The notes under the pieces: model-generated | What the model saw: the letters and a program-made list of their open reading frames with translations, nothing else | Told to the model about the DNA's origin: nothing | Databases searched by the model: none | Translations under genes and position numbers: made by a program | In this document: positions 44,738 through 53,619 of the stretch, piece after piece | How positions within the stretch are numbered: the first letter of the stretch is position 1 | Layout: each line of letters starts with the position of its first letter | From: Candidatus Hydrogenedentota bacterium | GTDB taxonomy: Bacteria; Hydrogenedentota; Hydrogenedentia; Hydrogenedentales; JAEUWI01 | DNA: 64,000 nt | Direction of reading: 5' to 3' | Assembly: GCA_019637335.1 (NCBI GenBank) | Contig: JAHBVV010000009.1 | Span: 144,278 to 208,277 of the forward strand

Positions 44738-45727
44738 TTATGGGCGGATGGGTTTACGGGCGTCGAGATAGCGATTGTACATGGCGTCGACTTCTGGGGC
44801 TTCGCCGGCCGGCGCGCTGAATACGTAGAGCCCGAAGCCCACGTGGAGAGTTCCGTCCGCCGGCACGGGGGTGGCGTCGGGGGCTACTGACGCGTCTCTG
44901 GGCGCGGTCATGGCCTTCTTGCCGAAGGGGTTGGCCACGATGAGCCCGTAGTCGCGCGAGTGGAACCAGGCGGGGCGGAAGTTGTCCGGGGAGGCCATGA
45001 CGGCGATGCCGGCGGTGCGGCCATCGACTACGCTGTAACCGGCACACCAGGCGGCGGTTTTGCCCCACGTTCCGGCTTCCTGCTCGCCGCCGGCGCTGTT
45101 GCGAATGGCGCCGCCACCGTGCTTGACGGTGAGCGGGGTGGCCAGGCGCACGCCGAAGCCCATCTCTTCCTGATCGCCGAAGGCGAAGGCGTCGCCTTCC
45201 GGCTTGAACTCGGATTCCGCCACGATAGAGTAGCCGTCCTCGTGCGCGGCGATGAGATAAGCGCAGGTTTCGGTAAACAGCGTCCTGGGGGCGTCGCCCG
45301 TGGTTTCGTAGGCGTTCACCACGGTGAAACGCGCCTGGCCGTCGCCGCCCGATGGCGGAACGAGGAAGGTCAGGTGGCGCACGCGCGCCTTGTTCCGCCA
45401 GAAGTCGGCCCCGGCGGCGTCGCCGAACGCGAGCCAGGCCCCGGGGTGAAAGTGGGCGTGATCGTCGTTGTTCCCGTCCGCGGCGGGGTCGGGCGGGTAA
45501 TTCCGGCTGACCTGGATGCCATCCGGGGTGATGAGTGCGTGGAAGTAGGGGCGGGGCAGGTTCTCGTCCCCCCAGACATAGCGCGCGACCACCTCCCGGT
45601 CGATGTGAATGTCGAGCTCGCCCTCGCGCGCGGTAATGGTCACGAGGGGCGCGGGGGCGGCCGGCCAGGCGGCGAGAAGGGTGAGGAGGGCGAGAGCGCG
45701 TGTGGTGGCGGATGTCAGGCGGAACAT
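44738..45727 (-). CDS. Secreted PmoA-like (DUF6807) protein
   Basis: A 329-residue protein with a signal peptide (residues 1-27, ending APAP). The body matches the PmoA/DUF6807 group (PF14100) found in carbohydrate-degrading bacteria: PYFHALITPDGIQVSRNYPP near 63, DHAHFHPGAWLAFGDAAGAD near 91 and DNFRPAWFHSRDYGLIVANP near 252. The name recalls an early annotation, and these are not methane monooxygenase subunits. Function is unknown; they often lie beside Gfo/Idh/MocA genes. ATG 45727 is chosen for the signal peptide. It is divergent from the Nramp-ApbE gene. Confidence 0.85.
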   Translation of the reverse strand: MFRLTSATTRALALLTLLAAWPAAPAPLVTITAREGELDIHIDREVVARYVWGDENLPRPYFHALITPDGIQVSRNYPPDPAADGNNDDHAHFHPGAWLAFGDAAGADFWRNKARVRHLTFLVPPSGGDGQARFTVVNAYETTGDAPRTLFTETCAYLIAAHEDGYSIVAESEFKPEGDAFAFGDQEEMGFGVRLATPLTVKHGGGAIRNSAGGEQEAGTWGKTAAWCAGYSVVDGRTAGIAVMASPDNFRPAWFHSRDYGLIVANPFGKKAMTAPRDASVAPDATPVPADGTLHVGFGLYVFSAPAGEAPEVDAMYNRYLDARKPIRP

Positions 45728-45810
45728 GCGATGAAGACTCCAGGATATGGGGCAAATCGTTCGGTCGCGGGCAGTATAACAGGCGGGGGCGCGGATGCGA
45801 AGCGGTTGCT

Positions 45811-45840
45811 TTGGCGGGCGTGACGCGCCCATGGTATGCT
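45811..45840 (+). promoter_or_regulatory. Putative promoter of the Nramp-ApbE gene
   Basis: TTGGCG, an 18-base spacer, then TATGCT with the extended -10 TGG just before it. The start codon is 65 bases downstream. Confidence 0.5.
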
Positions 45841-45904
45841 GCCCTCCGCCCGCGCGCGCCGCGGGCCGTCTGCATGATACAACCCACCGGAAGGAACCCA
45901 GGCA

Positions 45905-48307
45905 ATGAGCGAGAAGGAGCAATTGATTGAATTGGCGGGCAAGCCGTTTGTTCAGCGCATCGGGGGCTACCTGAAGCTGAGCGGCCCGGGCTACATGCAG
46001 AGCGCGATGACCCTGGGCGGCGGATCGATTGCCTCCTGCGTGCTGATGGGATCGCTCCTGGGCTACCAGTTGCTCTGGGTTCAGCCGCTGGCCATTTTCC
46101 TGGGCGTGTGCGTACTGGCGGCCGTGGCGAAGCAGACGTGCCACACCGGCGAAAAGCCCTACGCCGTTTTCTGGAACCGGCTGCACCCCGCGATGGCGAT
46201 CGCCTGGGGCCTCGCGGCGCTGGTGGCCACGGTCCTGTGGCACATCCCGCAGTATTCCCTGACGGCCAACGGCGCCGTGGAGCTGGCGCGCGGTATCGGC
46301 GTGGACCTGAACGGGACACTCGGACGCGCGTTCATCGGAGTGACCGTGCTCGCGGCGGCGGGCTATGTGTGCTTCCTGTACAGCGCCGGCGCGCGGGGCC
46401 TGAAGCTATACGAAATGCTGGTGAAGGTGCTGGTCTGGAGCATCGTGGGCGCCTTCGCCATCGTGACCTTCTCGACGGGCATCAATTTCAAGGAACTGTT
46501 TCTCGGGTTCACCGGCATCAGTTTCATTCAATACGTCTCCGCCAACGGAATGCCCCAGGAAGCTATCATTCCCATCGTGGGTGGCATCGCCGCCGCCGTG
46601 GGGATCAACATGGTCTTCCTGTACCCGTACTCCCTGTTGAAAAAGGGCTGGGGGAAGGAACACCGCGAACTCGCCTACTTCGACCTCGTCTCGGGCATGG
46701 CGATTCCCTTCGTATTCGCCACCGCGTTCATGATGATCGCCGTCGCCAACACCATCGGCCCCGAGCCGGGTTCGGCGGGGACGATCGTGCAGGATATCCG
46801 GGAGATCCTGCCGGTGCTGGACGAGACCCTGGGCGCCACGCTTTCTCTGCTTCTGATCGGGCTGGGCATGTTCGCAATCGGCTTTTCGACGATCATTACC
46901 CACATGCTGGCCAGCGGATTCATCGGCTGCGAGCTCTTCGGGTTCGAGTATCGCGGGAAAGCCAAGCTCTGGTTCACGCTGCTGCCCGCGATTGGCATTG
47001 TCGGCGTGATGGTCAAGTTCCCGTGGTGGGCCGCCGTGACCGCGTCCAGCCTGGCCGCGCCGCTAATGCCCATTGCGGTCGTGGGCTTTATTATCCTGCT
47101 CAACTCGAAGGCCTACATGGGCGATGCGCGGCCCGAGGGGCTCAAGCGGGTGTTCTGGAACGTTGTGCTCATCGCCGCCGTAACCATCTTGAGCGTCGCG
47201 GCCTACAACGGCCTCGTGCGGAACTGGGCGACCCTGAAGGGCAACCTGGCGGCCACCCCGGCGGCGGTTGAGGAAGCGCCGGAGGAGGCGCCAGAAGAAG
47301 CCGAGAGTGGCGCATCCGCAAGCCGGCTTTTCCCGCCGGCCCACTCAGGAGAGCCGCCGGTAATGATCAAGCAGGAAGTCGCACGCAACCTGATGGGAAC
47401 GCGCTTCGAAATCACCATGTACGCGCCGGCGGGGGAGTCCAACCCCACGGCGCTGGCCGAGGTTGGCCTGGCGGCGCTGGACCGGATCGAGGCGCTTGAG
47501 CGGCGTGTGAGCAACTGGCGCGTGGATACGTTTACCTCCAAAGTGAACCGGCTGGCGGCGGAGGGACCGGTGGAGGTGCATCCGGATTTGCTGGAGTTAT
47601 TGCGGGCCTCGAAAGCGGCCTGGGACGATACCGGAGGGGTCTTCGACGTGACGGTCGGGCCCCTCCTCGACCTTTGGGGGGTCTACCGCAAGCAGGAGCA
47701 CATCCCGGGCGACGCGGAGATCCAGGAGGCGCTGAAGCGCGTGGGGCTGGACAAGGTGGAAATCGACTACGACAAGCGCACCGTGCGGTTCACGGTCCCG
47801 GGTCTGCGCCTCGACTTCGGCGGCATAGGCAAAGGCTATGCCCTCGACGTGGCGGCGCAGACCCTGAAGAACGCCGGCATCGAATGCGCGCTCCTCAGCG
47901 GCGGCGACAGCACCTACGTCGCGCTCGGCGCGCCCCCGGGCACGGCGGGGTGGCCGATCGTGGTGGACAAGATCTACGAAGGGGCCGAGGACTACGTGGA
48001 TCGGGTCGACATTCGCGACGCGTCCTTCTCCACCTCCTCGGGCGAGGGGCGCCAGTTCGAGAAGGACGGGAAGCGCTTCACGCACATCTACGATCCGCGC
48101 ACGGGACAGGCGGTGGACGCCACCCTGGGCGCGATGGTCATCGCGCCCAACGGGACCGTGGCGGACGCCCTGAGCACCGCCTTTCTCATCATGTCCGAGG
48201 ACGAGATCCGGGCCTACTGCGGGAAACATCCGGATGTGCGGGCGATTAAGGTGGGGCTGGTGGACGGGAAGCCGGTTCCCGTGCGAATCAACTTCCCCGA
48301 GGCGTAA
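45905..48307 (+). CDS. Fusion of an Nramp-like transporter and ApbE (FAD:protein FMN transferase)
   Basis: An 800-residue single reading frame. Residues 1-455: about 11 transmembrane helices of the Nramp/APC superfamily (GPGYMQSAMTLGGGSIASCV near 28, LLKKGWGKEHREL near 244). The canonical DPGN of TM1 is replaced by GGGS and the MPH of TM6 is absent, so metal specificity is not that of classic Nramp. Residues 456-485: an Ala/Pro/Glu linker. Residues 487-800: a complete ApbE domain (LERRVSNWRVDTFTSKVN, RLDFGGIGKGYALDVAAQ, LLSGGDSTYVALG, THIYDPRTGQAVD, VADALSTAFLIM). ApbE normally moves FMN onto Thr of flavoproteins outside the cytoplasm and has its own signal; here the transporter supplies the membrane anchor. 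An ATG at codon 487 (47363) has AGGAG upstream, so a separate ApbE product is possible. AAGGAACC precedes the main ATG. Confidence 0.88.
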   Translation: MSEKEQLIELAGKPFVQRIGGYLKLSGPGYMQSAMTLGGGSIASCVLMGSLLGYQLLWVQPLAIFLGVCVLAAVAKQTCHTGEKPYAVFWNRLHPAMAIAWGLAALVATVLWHIPQYSLTANGAVELARGIGVDLNGTLGRAFIGVTVLAAAGYVCFLYSAGARGLKLYEMLVKVLVWSIVGAFAIVTFSTGINFKELFLGFTGISFIQYVSANGMPQEAIIPIVGGIAAAVGINMVFLYPYSLLKKGWGKEHRELAYFDLVSGMAIPFVFATAFMMIAVANTIGPEPGSAGTIVQDIREILPVLDETLGATLSLLLIGLGMFAIGFSTIITHMLASGFIGCELFGFEYRGKAKLWFTLLPAIGIVGVMVKFPWWAAVTASSLAAPLMPIAVVGFIILLNSKAYMGDARPEGLKRVFWNVVLIAAVTILSVAAYNGLVRNWATLKGNLAATPAAVEEAPEEAPEEAESGASASRLFPPAHSGEPPVMIKQEVARNLMGTRFEITMYAPAGESNPTALAEVGLAALDRIEALERRVSNWRVDTFTSKVNRLAAEGPVEVHPDLLELLRASKAAWDDTGGVFDVTVGPLLDLWGVYRKQEHIPGDAEIQEALKRVGLDKVEIDYDKRTVRFTVPGLRLDFGGIGKGYALDVAAQTLKNAGIECALLSGGDSTYVALGAPPGTAGWPIVVDKIYEGAEDYVDRVDIRDASFSTSSGEGRQFEKDGKRFTHIYDPRTGQAVDATLGAMVIAPNGTVADALSTAFLIMSEDEIRAYCGKHPDVRAIKVGLVDGKPVPVRINFPEA

Positions 48308-48424
48308 TGGGGGGCGTGGGGCTCGCGGTGACGATACTTCACTGCTCGAAATACTTTTGCGGAATGAAGTTGACTTGATTTCTCGACGACACAAACCCGC
48401 GTCGCAACGGAAGTGCGGACGAGT

Positions 48425-48447
48425 GGGAGCGCGGGCGGCCCGCCCGC
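48425..48447. repeat. Short palindromic repeat, copy F
   Basis: GGGAGCGC followed by GGGCGGCCCGCCCGC, identical over 23 bases to 53710-53732. The core pairs GCGGGC with GCCCGC. It resembles the palindrome in copies A and B. Confidence 0.7.
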
Positions 48448-48552
48448 AACGCGCCGGAGGCGCGAATCTGATAAGCAGCGGTAGTCCGGGTCCAATCGTC
48501 TCCCCGATCAAATGTGCCGATATTGCAAACATGCCATGCACCTCCGGTGCAT

Positions 48553-48604
48553 TGCAGGCGGGGACGCCCTCCTGCGGTAAGTCTTCGACCTGCGCTCCCA
48601 GCCT
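48553..48604. repeat. Dispersed repeat, inverted copy E
   Basis: In reverse orientation to A and B: GCAGGCGGGGACGCC at the left and CTGCGCTCCCAGCC at the right with about 21 unrelated bases inserted between. Confidence 0.55.
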
Positions 48605-48775
48605 CGCGCGCTCTCGTCGTAGTATCGCGGCATCACAAGAATGGGCTGGCGCTACTTCCTACGGCTGAAGTGTTACCACTGCTCCTGTTTGCGTCTTTTT
48701 TCGCGTGAATCCCTGACAACCTTGAGTCTGAATCGTTATTCTTACAGGGCTGCAACGATTTGAGAGGATTCTGTG

Positions 48776-50344
48776 ATGGGAAAGACGACGCGCAGGGTAT
48801 TCGTGAAGTCCGCGGGGACCGCCGCGGGCATGCTCGCCGTGGCGGGATGGAATGCGACAGTCCCTGCCCAGGGGCGCGACAAGTTGCGGCTGGGTTTTGT
48901 CGGGGGTGGCAAACGGGGACAGAAGCTTTTGCTGGACGGCCTGCTTGGAAGCCACGACTTCGATATCGTGGCCGTCGCGGATGCGTACGAATACAATCTG
49001 AAGGTGGCCGGTCAGATGGCTTGGTTCGCCAATGCGGGGGTTATGTGGCCGAGATATCGTGATGATCTAACCGAGGAACATCGGCGCGCTCTTGGGCGCG
49101 CGACCCGTCCAGATCAATACCCGGGGCTTGCGGAGATGCTTGCCGGTTGCGAACTGGATGCGGTGATCGTGGCAACGCCGCCTTCAACCCACGCAGCCCT
49201 CACTTCAGCGTGCCTCCAGGCCGGAAAACACGTATTCTGCGAGACCCCCATGGCCACTTCCATGAGCGACGCGCGAATGATCGTGAAAGCCGCGCATGAG
49301 TCTGGTCGAGTCGTCCAGATTGGCCACCAGCGCCGTTACCATCCGAACTACAACCTTGTAATGAAGCACCTGCACGACAACTATCCGTTGGGACGGCCTG
49401 TTCAGATAGAAATGTATGATCATTTCAACTCGCATGGGCGAGAGAGCCTGACTCGCATGCCGTGGGCGGACCCACCGTCGGCTCGGGAGCTGGGCACTGG
49501 ACTGGACCGAGTTGTGAACTGGCGCCGGTTCGACGAGGCGGGTGATGGCCCGTGTTTCGAATCGATACCCCGGTCATTGGATATCGCCAATTGGTTCTGT
49601 GGCGGGATTCCACATCGCGTGTATGTCTCCGGCGGAATCGAATACTGGCGCGACGGGCGAACCGCGCCCGACACGATGAACGCGATTTTCGAATATCGAA
49701 TGGAAGCGAGCAACCCGAATTTTGTGCGCTTGGGTAGCCGCTACACGCCGCAGGACACCCCGGCTCTGAACAGTACCTTTACCTTGCGGACCACCTATTC
49801 CTACTCGCGGTGCAGCAGCGAGCACGGAAGCCATGAACGGGTGATCGGCGATCGCGCATCCGCGCTTTTGCGGCCCGAGGGGGACAGTTTTTTCCAGATG
49901 GAAACGATGTCGGGATCCCCTACAGAGCTCCTGCGGGAACACCGGGATTTGCTCTCGTCCACGCTTGCCAAACGCCTGGCGGAAATGACGGAGTCCGAGC
50001 GGGAGAATTTTGTTCGGACCCATGGGGCGACGTACGACCTTCCGGGATACACGAGAGGCCCACGAACGACGGCCCCTATTCTTGCCGAAGGTTCCGAAGA
50101 GACGGTCGAGATGATTCAGTTAAGGTCCTTCGCCGAATGCATCCGAAAGGGCGAAACGCCACGCGCCAATGTCATGGTTGGCCTGGCGGCGGTCGTCGCG
50201 GGCGAACATGCCCAGCGGTCACTTGCCTCGGAAGGCCCTGTGGAAATCGATCCCGCATTGATGGCGTTTGACTTTGAAGTTCCATCAATCACCGGATTTG
50301 ACGAGAATGTCACGCCAATTCCGGGCGCCATGGAGGTTCTTTGA
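48776..50344 (+). CDS. Tat-exported Gfo/Idh/MocA-like protein with lost catalytic residues
   Basis: A 522-residue protein with a Tat-type signal: MGKTTRRVFVKSAGTAAGML. The Rossmann start is RLGFVGGGKRGQKLL near residue 40. The motif that normally reads EKP is VFCETPMATS, so the catalytic Lys is Thr (T157). At the place of the conserved His (HSVDIANWF in the paralogue) there is Arg (SIPRSLDIANWF, R266). Otherwise it is collinear with the paralogue at 50976 (VGHQRRYHPNYNL against VGHQRRYNPNYNL). It may be a non-catalytic sugar-binding protein or use different chemistry. Codon use is less G/C-biased than the paralogue, suggesting separate ancestry. GAGAGGA precedes the ATG. Confidence 0.85.
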   Translation: MGKTTRRVFVKSAGTAAGMLAVAGWNATVPAQGRDKLRLGFVGGGKRGQKLLLDGLLGSHDFDIVAVADAYEYNLKVAGQMAWFANAGVMWPRYRDDLTEEHRRALGRATRPDQYPGLAEMLAGCELDAVIVATPPSTHAALTSACLQAGKHVFCETPMATSMSDARMIVKAAHESGRVVQIGHQRRYHPNYNLVMKHLHDNYPLGRPVQIEMYDHFNSHGRESLTRMPWADPPSARELGTGLDRVVNWRRFDEAGDGPCFESIPRSLDIANWFCGGIPHRVYVSGGIEYWRDGRTAPDTMNAIFEYRMEASNPNFVRLGSRYTPQDTPALNSTFTLRTTYSYSRCSSEHGSHERVIGDRASALLRPEGDSFFQMETMSGSPTELLREHRDLLSSTLAKRLAEMTESERENFVRTHGATYDLPGYTRGPRTTAPILAEGSEETVEMIQLRSFAECIRKGETPRANVMVGLAAVVAGEHAQRSLASEGPVEIDPALMAFDFEVPSITGFDENVTPIPGAMEVL

Positions 50345-50975
50345 GAGCGCGAGCCAGCTCGAAAGGGAAGATGGGAAGCGTGCCCTATCTGCCAACACGG
50401 GTTTTCAATCGTTATATGGATAGAAGCGCGAGTCTCGGGAAGCCCGTGACGCGCGATGCCTGGAATCGCACGGTGTTGTTGCAACCACCACTGGACCGGC
50501 GGCTCAGCCATGGTAGACAGGCGCTCCGGGACGAAGCGTTTCGTATACACGAGGATTGGTTCCTGGCTGCCGAAGGTGCGGGAACTATATGGCCTTGTCA
50601 TGGTATAAAGCCTTGGGCGGGCGCGCATTCCCAGCGGCATTCACCTTCGATATGTTCCAAAAAAGCGCGAATATCGGGATTGCGGTGGAGGATGCGCGTG
50701 ACCAGTTGCCCCCGTCACAGGAATTGGACAGTGCCGCCGATACGCTCGTATAATACGATAGAGAGCACGAAAGTGACAGCGTGCCTTCGGGTTTTCGCGG
50801 GTGCTTGGGCTGTGTCCGGGCGCCCTGCGGGAAACGAAAGCCAGGAATATATACATCAAGCGGCCGAGGCGCTTCGCACCGGTCCGCCCGCCGGAGAGCC
50901 GCCGCGTTGGCGGGGCGTGCGGGCAAACCAGAACACCCGCAGGCGAAAAGCGCGCCTGCGCCAAAAGGAGACATC
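50345..50975. other. Long intergenic region between two Gfo/Idh/MocA genes
   Basis: About 630 bases with no convincing gene. Plus-strand frames are open but lack ribosome sites and family motifs. A short stretch near 50590-50753 (FTFDMFQKSANIGIAVEDAR) has weak similarity to the C-terminal helix of hydroxyisobutyrate-type dehydrogenases. TATAAT at 50745-50750 with TTGGAC 19 bases upstream may be the promoter of the gene at 50976, with a leader of about 220 bases. Confidence 0.45.
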
Positions 50976-52520
50976 ATGAACGAAGTTACTCGGCGTAATT
51001 TCATGAAGGCGGCGGGCGCGACCGCGGGCTTCGCGATCGCGACGGGGTACAACCCGCTTTCCTACGGCCAGACCGATAAGGTGCGCGTTGGCTGCATCGG
51101 CACGGGTGGCCAGGGCAACTTCCACCTGCAGGACGGCATCTGGGGTACGGACGACATTGAAGTCGTGGCGGTGTGCGACGTATACGAGCCGCACCAGCGG
51201 GGCGGCGTGCTGAACGGCTGGATTGCCAACGCCCAGATAGTGATCGAGGGTGGGCGTCCGACGGCCGAGCAGCGGGAGACGCTTAAGGGCTTCAAGAGGC
51301 CAACCCCCTACTACGACTACAAGGAGATGATCGAGAAGGAAAACCTCGACGCTGTAATCATCTCCACGGGGCTCGCGGAGCACTACGAGCCGACGATGTA
51401 CGCGCTGGATCAGGGGCTGTACGTCTTCTGCGAGAAGACGATGTGCTTCGACATCGAAGAAGGCCGGAACGTCGTCAAGAAGGCCCACGAGAAGGGTAAG
51501 TGGGTGCAGGTTGGCCACCAGCGCCGCTACAACCCGAACTACAACCTCGCGATGAAGCGCTTCCTGGAGGAAGGCTGGCTCGGGCGCGTGAACCACATGG
51601 AAATGCAGTGGCACCGGAACAACGCCGGCCGCCGCGTGGTGGACAACAGCTACGAGTTCAACGAAATGGAGAAGAAGTTCATCAAGACGGACCTCGAGCG
51701 GCACCTGAACTGGCGCCTGTACGAGGATCTGTCGGGCGGCCTTTCGACCGAACTCCTCACGCACTCGGTGGACATCGCCAACTGGTTCTGCGGCTGCGTG
51801 CCGAACAAGGTGTACGCCTCCGGCGGCATCGACTACTGGCGCGACGGACGGACCTGCGCGGACAACATCTCCGTGCTCTACGACTACAACATCAGCCGCA
51901 GCCGGGGCACCTTCGTCTCGATCGACGGCCGGAACGAATACCAGAACGTCTTCGAGATCAACAAGCCCTACACCGTGCGCTGCTTCTACTCCTGCATCCT
52001 GGCGAACGCCAAGAAGGGCGCGTCGGAGATGATCATGGGCGACAAGGGCGCGATCGAGATGACCGAGGATCGCGGCTGCTGGTTCACCCAGGAGCCCTGG
52101 GCGAAGCCGCTCACGGAAGAGCAGAAAGAGGAGATTCGCCAGCGCCTGGAGGCCTTCAACGAGGCGACGAAAGACATGAGCGCGCAGGAGAAGGAGGCCT
52201 ACAAACTGACCAACGCAATTACCCGCCTGGAAAGCAACGAAGGCAACGCCGGCGAGCTCTTCGCGGCCGAAGGCTCGGAGACGACGGCGGACGTGCACCA
52301 GTTCCGCGCGTTCACGCACCACATCAAGAACGGCGGGCGCCCGCGCACAAACGAGATGGTCGGCCTGGGCTCGACCATTGTCTCCATGGCCGCCGTCAAG
52401 GCCATCCGCGACGGGGTCACGGTCGATATCGATCCGGCCTGGTTCGAATTCGACTTCGACGAGCCCTCCGCCATCGAATACGATACGGATGCGAAGCCCA
52501 TCCAGGTCACCCAGGCCTGA
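50976..52520 (+). CDS. Tat-exported Gfo/Idh/MocA-family oxidoreductase
   Basis: A 514-residue protein with a twin-arginine signal (MNEVTRRNFMKAAGATAGFA). The NAD(P)-binding start is RVGCIGTGGQGNFHLQDG near residues 37-54. The catalytic Lys is kept in VFCEKTMCFDIEEGRN (K154) and the conserved His in LLTHSVDIANWFCG (H263). Exported members of this family often act on extracellular glycosides, with tightly bound cofactor carried through Tat. GYNPLSYGQ near residues 28-36 precedes the mature domain. AAAAGGAG precedes the ATG at 50976. It is a tandem paralogue of the gene at 48776 but with its own long upstream region. Confidence 0.92.
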   Translation: MNEVTRRNFMKAAGATAGFAIATGYNPLSYGQTDKVRVGCIGTGGQGNFHLQDGIWGTDDIEVVAVCDVYEPHQRGGVLNGWIANAQIVIEGGRPTAEQRETLKGFKRPTPYYDYKEMIEKENLDAVIISTGLAEHYEPTMYALDQGLYVFCEKTMCFDIEEGRNVVKKAHEKGKWVQVGHQRRYNPNYNLAMKRFLEEGWLGRVNHMEMQWHRNNAGRRVVDNSYEFNEMEKKFIKTDLERHLNWRLYEDLSGGLSTELLTHSVDIANWFCGCVPNKVYASGGIDYWRDGRTCADNISVLYDYNISRSRGTFVSIDGRNEYQNVFEINKPYTVRCFYSCILANAKKGASEMIMGDKGAIEMTEDRGCWFTQEPWAKPLTEEQKEEIRQRLEAFNEATKDMSAQEKEAYKLTNAITRLESNEGNAGELFAAEGSETTADVHQFRAFTHHIKNGGRPRTNEMVGLGSTIVSMAAVKAIRDGVTVDIDPAWFEFDFDEPSAIEYDTDAKPIQVTQA

Positions 52521-52538
52521 CAAGCAATTCCCGGCGTC

Positions 52539-52566
52539 GCCGGGCTGTGCATCGAAACAGCCCGGC
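52539..52566. terminator. Hairpin after the oxidoreductase gene
   Basis: GCCGGGCTGT and ACAGCCCGGC form a perfect 10-bp stem with an 8-base loop 18 bases after the stop. No T run follows, so termination strength is uncertain. Confidence 0.4.
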
Positions 52567-52695
52567 GGCGTAACCTGGGACTCGGGTTCCCGCAGCTCCC
52601 AACACGCCGCCCGGCGCGGCGTCCCCCGGCGCCCGCCGCGGACCACCAAACTTTACGGGCGCATCCCAACCAGCGCCCTGGAACGGAGAAGAACC

Positions 52696-53418
52696 ATGAA
52701 AGCCATCCAGATACTCACCGCCCTGGCGCTTGTCGCCGCAATCACCGTCCTGCCGGGCTGCGAAAACAAGCCCGCGGACGATATCCCGCGCGCCGTAACG
52801 AATACGGAAGCGCCCGCGGAAGCGCCCGCCGAAGCGCCGGCGGAAGCTCCCATGGAAGCCGCGCCTGCCGAAGCGCCTGCCGAAGCCGCGCCCGCTCCCG
52901 AAGCAGCCGCACCGGCGGGTGAACCGGTCACCTTCGCCATCGTTCCGAACGATGAAAACGTCATCGGGTTCACCGGCTACAAGGTCACCGGCAAACAGCA
53001 GGGCGGCTGGGCCGAGTACGACGGCTCCGTGACCTTGGCGACCGGCGCGATCGAATCCGCCGCCATCAATATCACGATTGAGATGCAGAGCCTGTTTTCC
53101 GGCTCCACCATGTTGACCGACACCCTGCTGACCGAGTCCTGGTTCAACGCAAAGGAATTTCCCCAGGCCTCCTTTACCTCCAGCAAGGTCGAGAAGGCCG
53201 GCGACGCCTACAACGTCAGCGGCGACCTCACCCTGCGCGGCGTCACCAAGAACATCACCTTCCCGGCCCAGATCAGCGTCGACGGAGACACGCTCTCCAC
53301 GCAGGCGAAGTTCGCCGTGAACCGCAGCGACTGGGGCATCAAAGACACCGGTTTCGCCGGTGACCTCGTCGAAGACGAAGTCGTAATCGAGTTCAGCGTC
53401 GTCGCCAACAAGGCGTAA
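52696..53418 (+). CDS. YceI-family lipoprotein
   Basis: A 240-residue protein. The signal ends LPGCEN, giving lipidation at C22. Residues 34-75 are a repetitive Ala-Pro-Glu spacer (APAEAPAEAPAEAP). The YceI domain (about 78-238) is a lipocalin-like barrel binding polyisoprenoids or other amphiphiles: VIGFTGYKVTGKQQGGWAEY near 93 and GDLTLRGVTKNITFPAQIS near 176, and FAVNRSDWGIKDTGFAGDLV near 211 are typical. The spacer should place the barrel away from the membrane. GGAGAAGAACC precedes the ATG. Confidence 0.92.
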   Translation: MKAIQILTALALVAAITVLPGCENKPADDIPRAVTNTEAPAEAPAEAPAEAPMEAAPAEAPAEAAPAPEAAAPAGEPVTFAIVPNDENVIGFTGYKVTGKQQGGWAEYDGSVTLATGAIESAAINITIEMQSLFSGSTMLTDTLLTESWFNAKEFPQASFTSSKVEKAGDAYNVSGDLTLRGVTKNITFPAQISVDGDTLSTQAKFAVNRSDWGIKDTGFAGDLVEDEVVIEFSVVANKA

Positions 53419-53423
53419 CCCGA

Positions 53424-53453
53424 TTGACTCGCGCGGCGCAGTTTTGCTACACT
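53424..53453 (+). promoter_or_regulatory. Promoter of tRNA-Val
   Basis: TTGACT, an 18-base spacer, then TACACT with extended -10 TGC before it. The tRNA 5' end lies 41 bases downstream. Confidence 0.6.
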
Positions 53454-53493
53454 GCGTATCCCGCCGGGGAAGCCCCGCCGGGCCATTAAGAAC

Positions 53494-53570
53494 GGGCGGT
53501 TAGCTCAGATGGTTAGAGCGCCACGTTGACATCGTGGAGGCCACAGGTTCGATTCCTGTATCGCCCACCA
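53494..53570 (+). tRNA. tRNA-Val (anticodon GAC)
   Basis: Full cloverleaf: acceptor GGGCGGT/ATCGCCC with A73 and an encoded CCA; D arm with GCTC/GAGC; anticodon stem CCACG/CGTGG with loop TTGACAT, giving GAC for valine; T arm with GGTTCGATT. Confidence 0.95.
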
Positions 53571-53584
53571 TTTATGAATTCCCG

Positions 53585-53619
53585 CACCGGGAAGCTTCGG
53601 CTTCCCGGTGTTTTTTTTT
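53585..53619 (+). terminator. Intrinsic terminator of tRNA-Val
   Basis: CACCGGGAAG with its exact complement around the stable C-TTCG-G tetraloop, followed by nine T residues, 14 bases after the tRNA. Confidence 0.95.

Larger units (their letters stand above)
48308..48775. other. Intergenic region with palindromic repeats
   Basis: About 470 bases with no supported gene. It contains a short repeat (48425-48447) and an inverted copy of another repeat type (48553-48604). Confidence 0.55.

Noticed and set aside
44738..45727. Particulate methane monooxygenase subunit
   Set aside because: The PmoA name of this family is historical; the protein is secreted and soluble with no PmoA membrane helices.
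50590..50753. Remnant of a hydroxyisobutyrate-type dehydrogenase
   Set aside because: Only a short helix-like stretch is similar; too weak to call without a search.
50341..50979. A 212-codon plus-strand frame between the two exported oxidoreductase genes
   Set aside because: No motif, biased to Arg/Ser/Gly, and would end on the ribosome site of the next gene.
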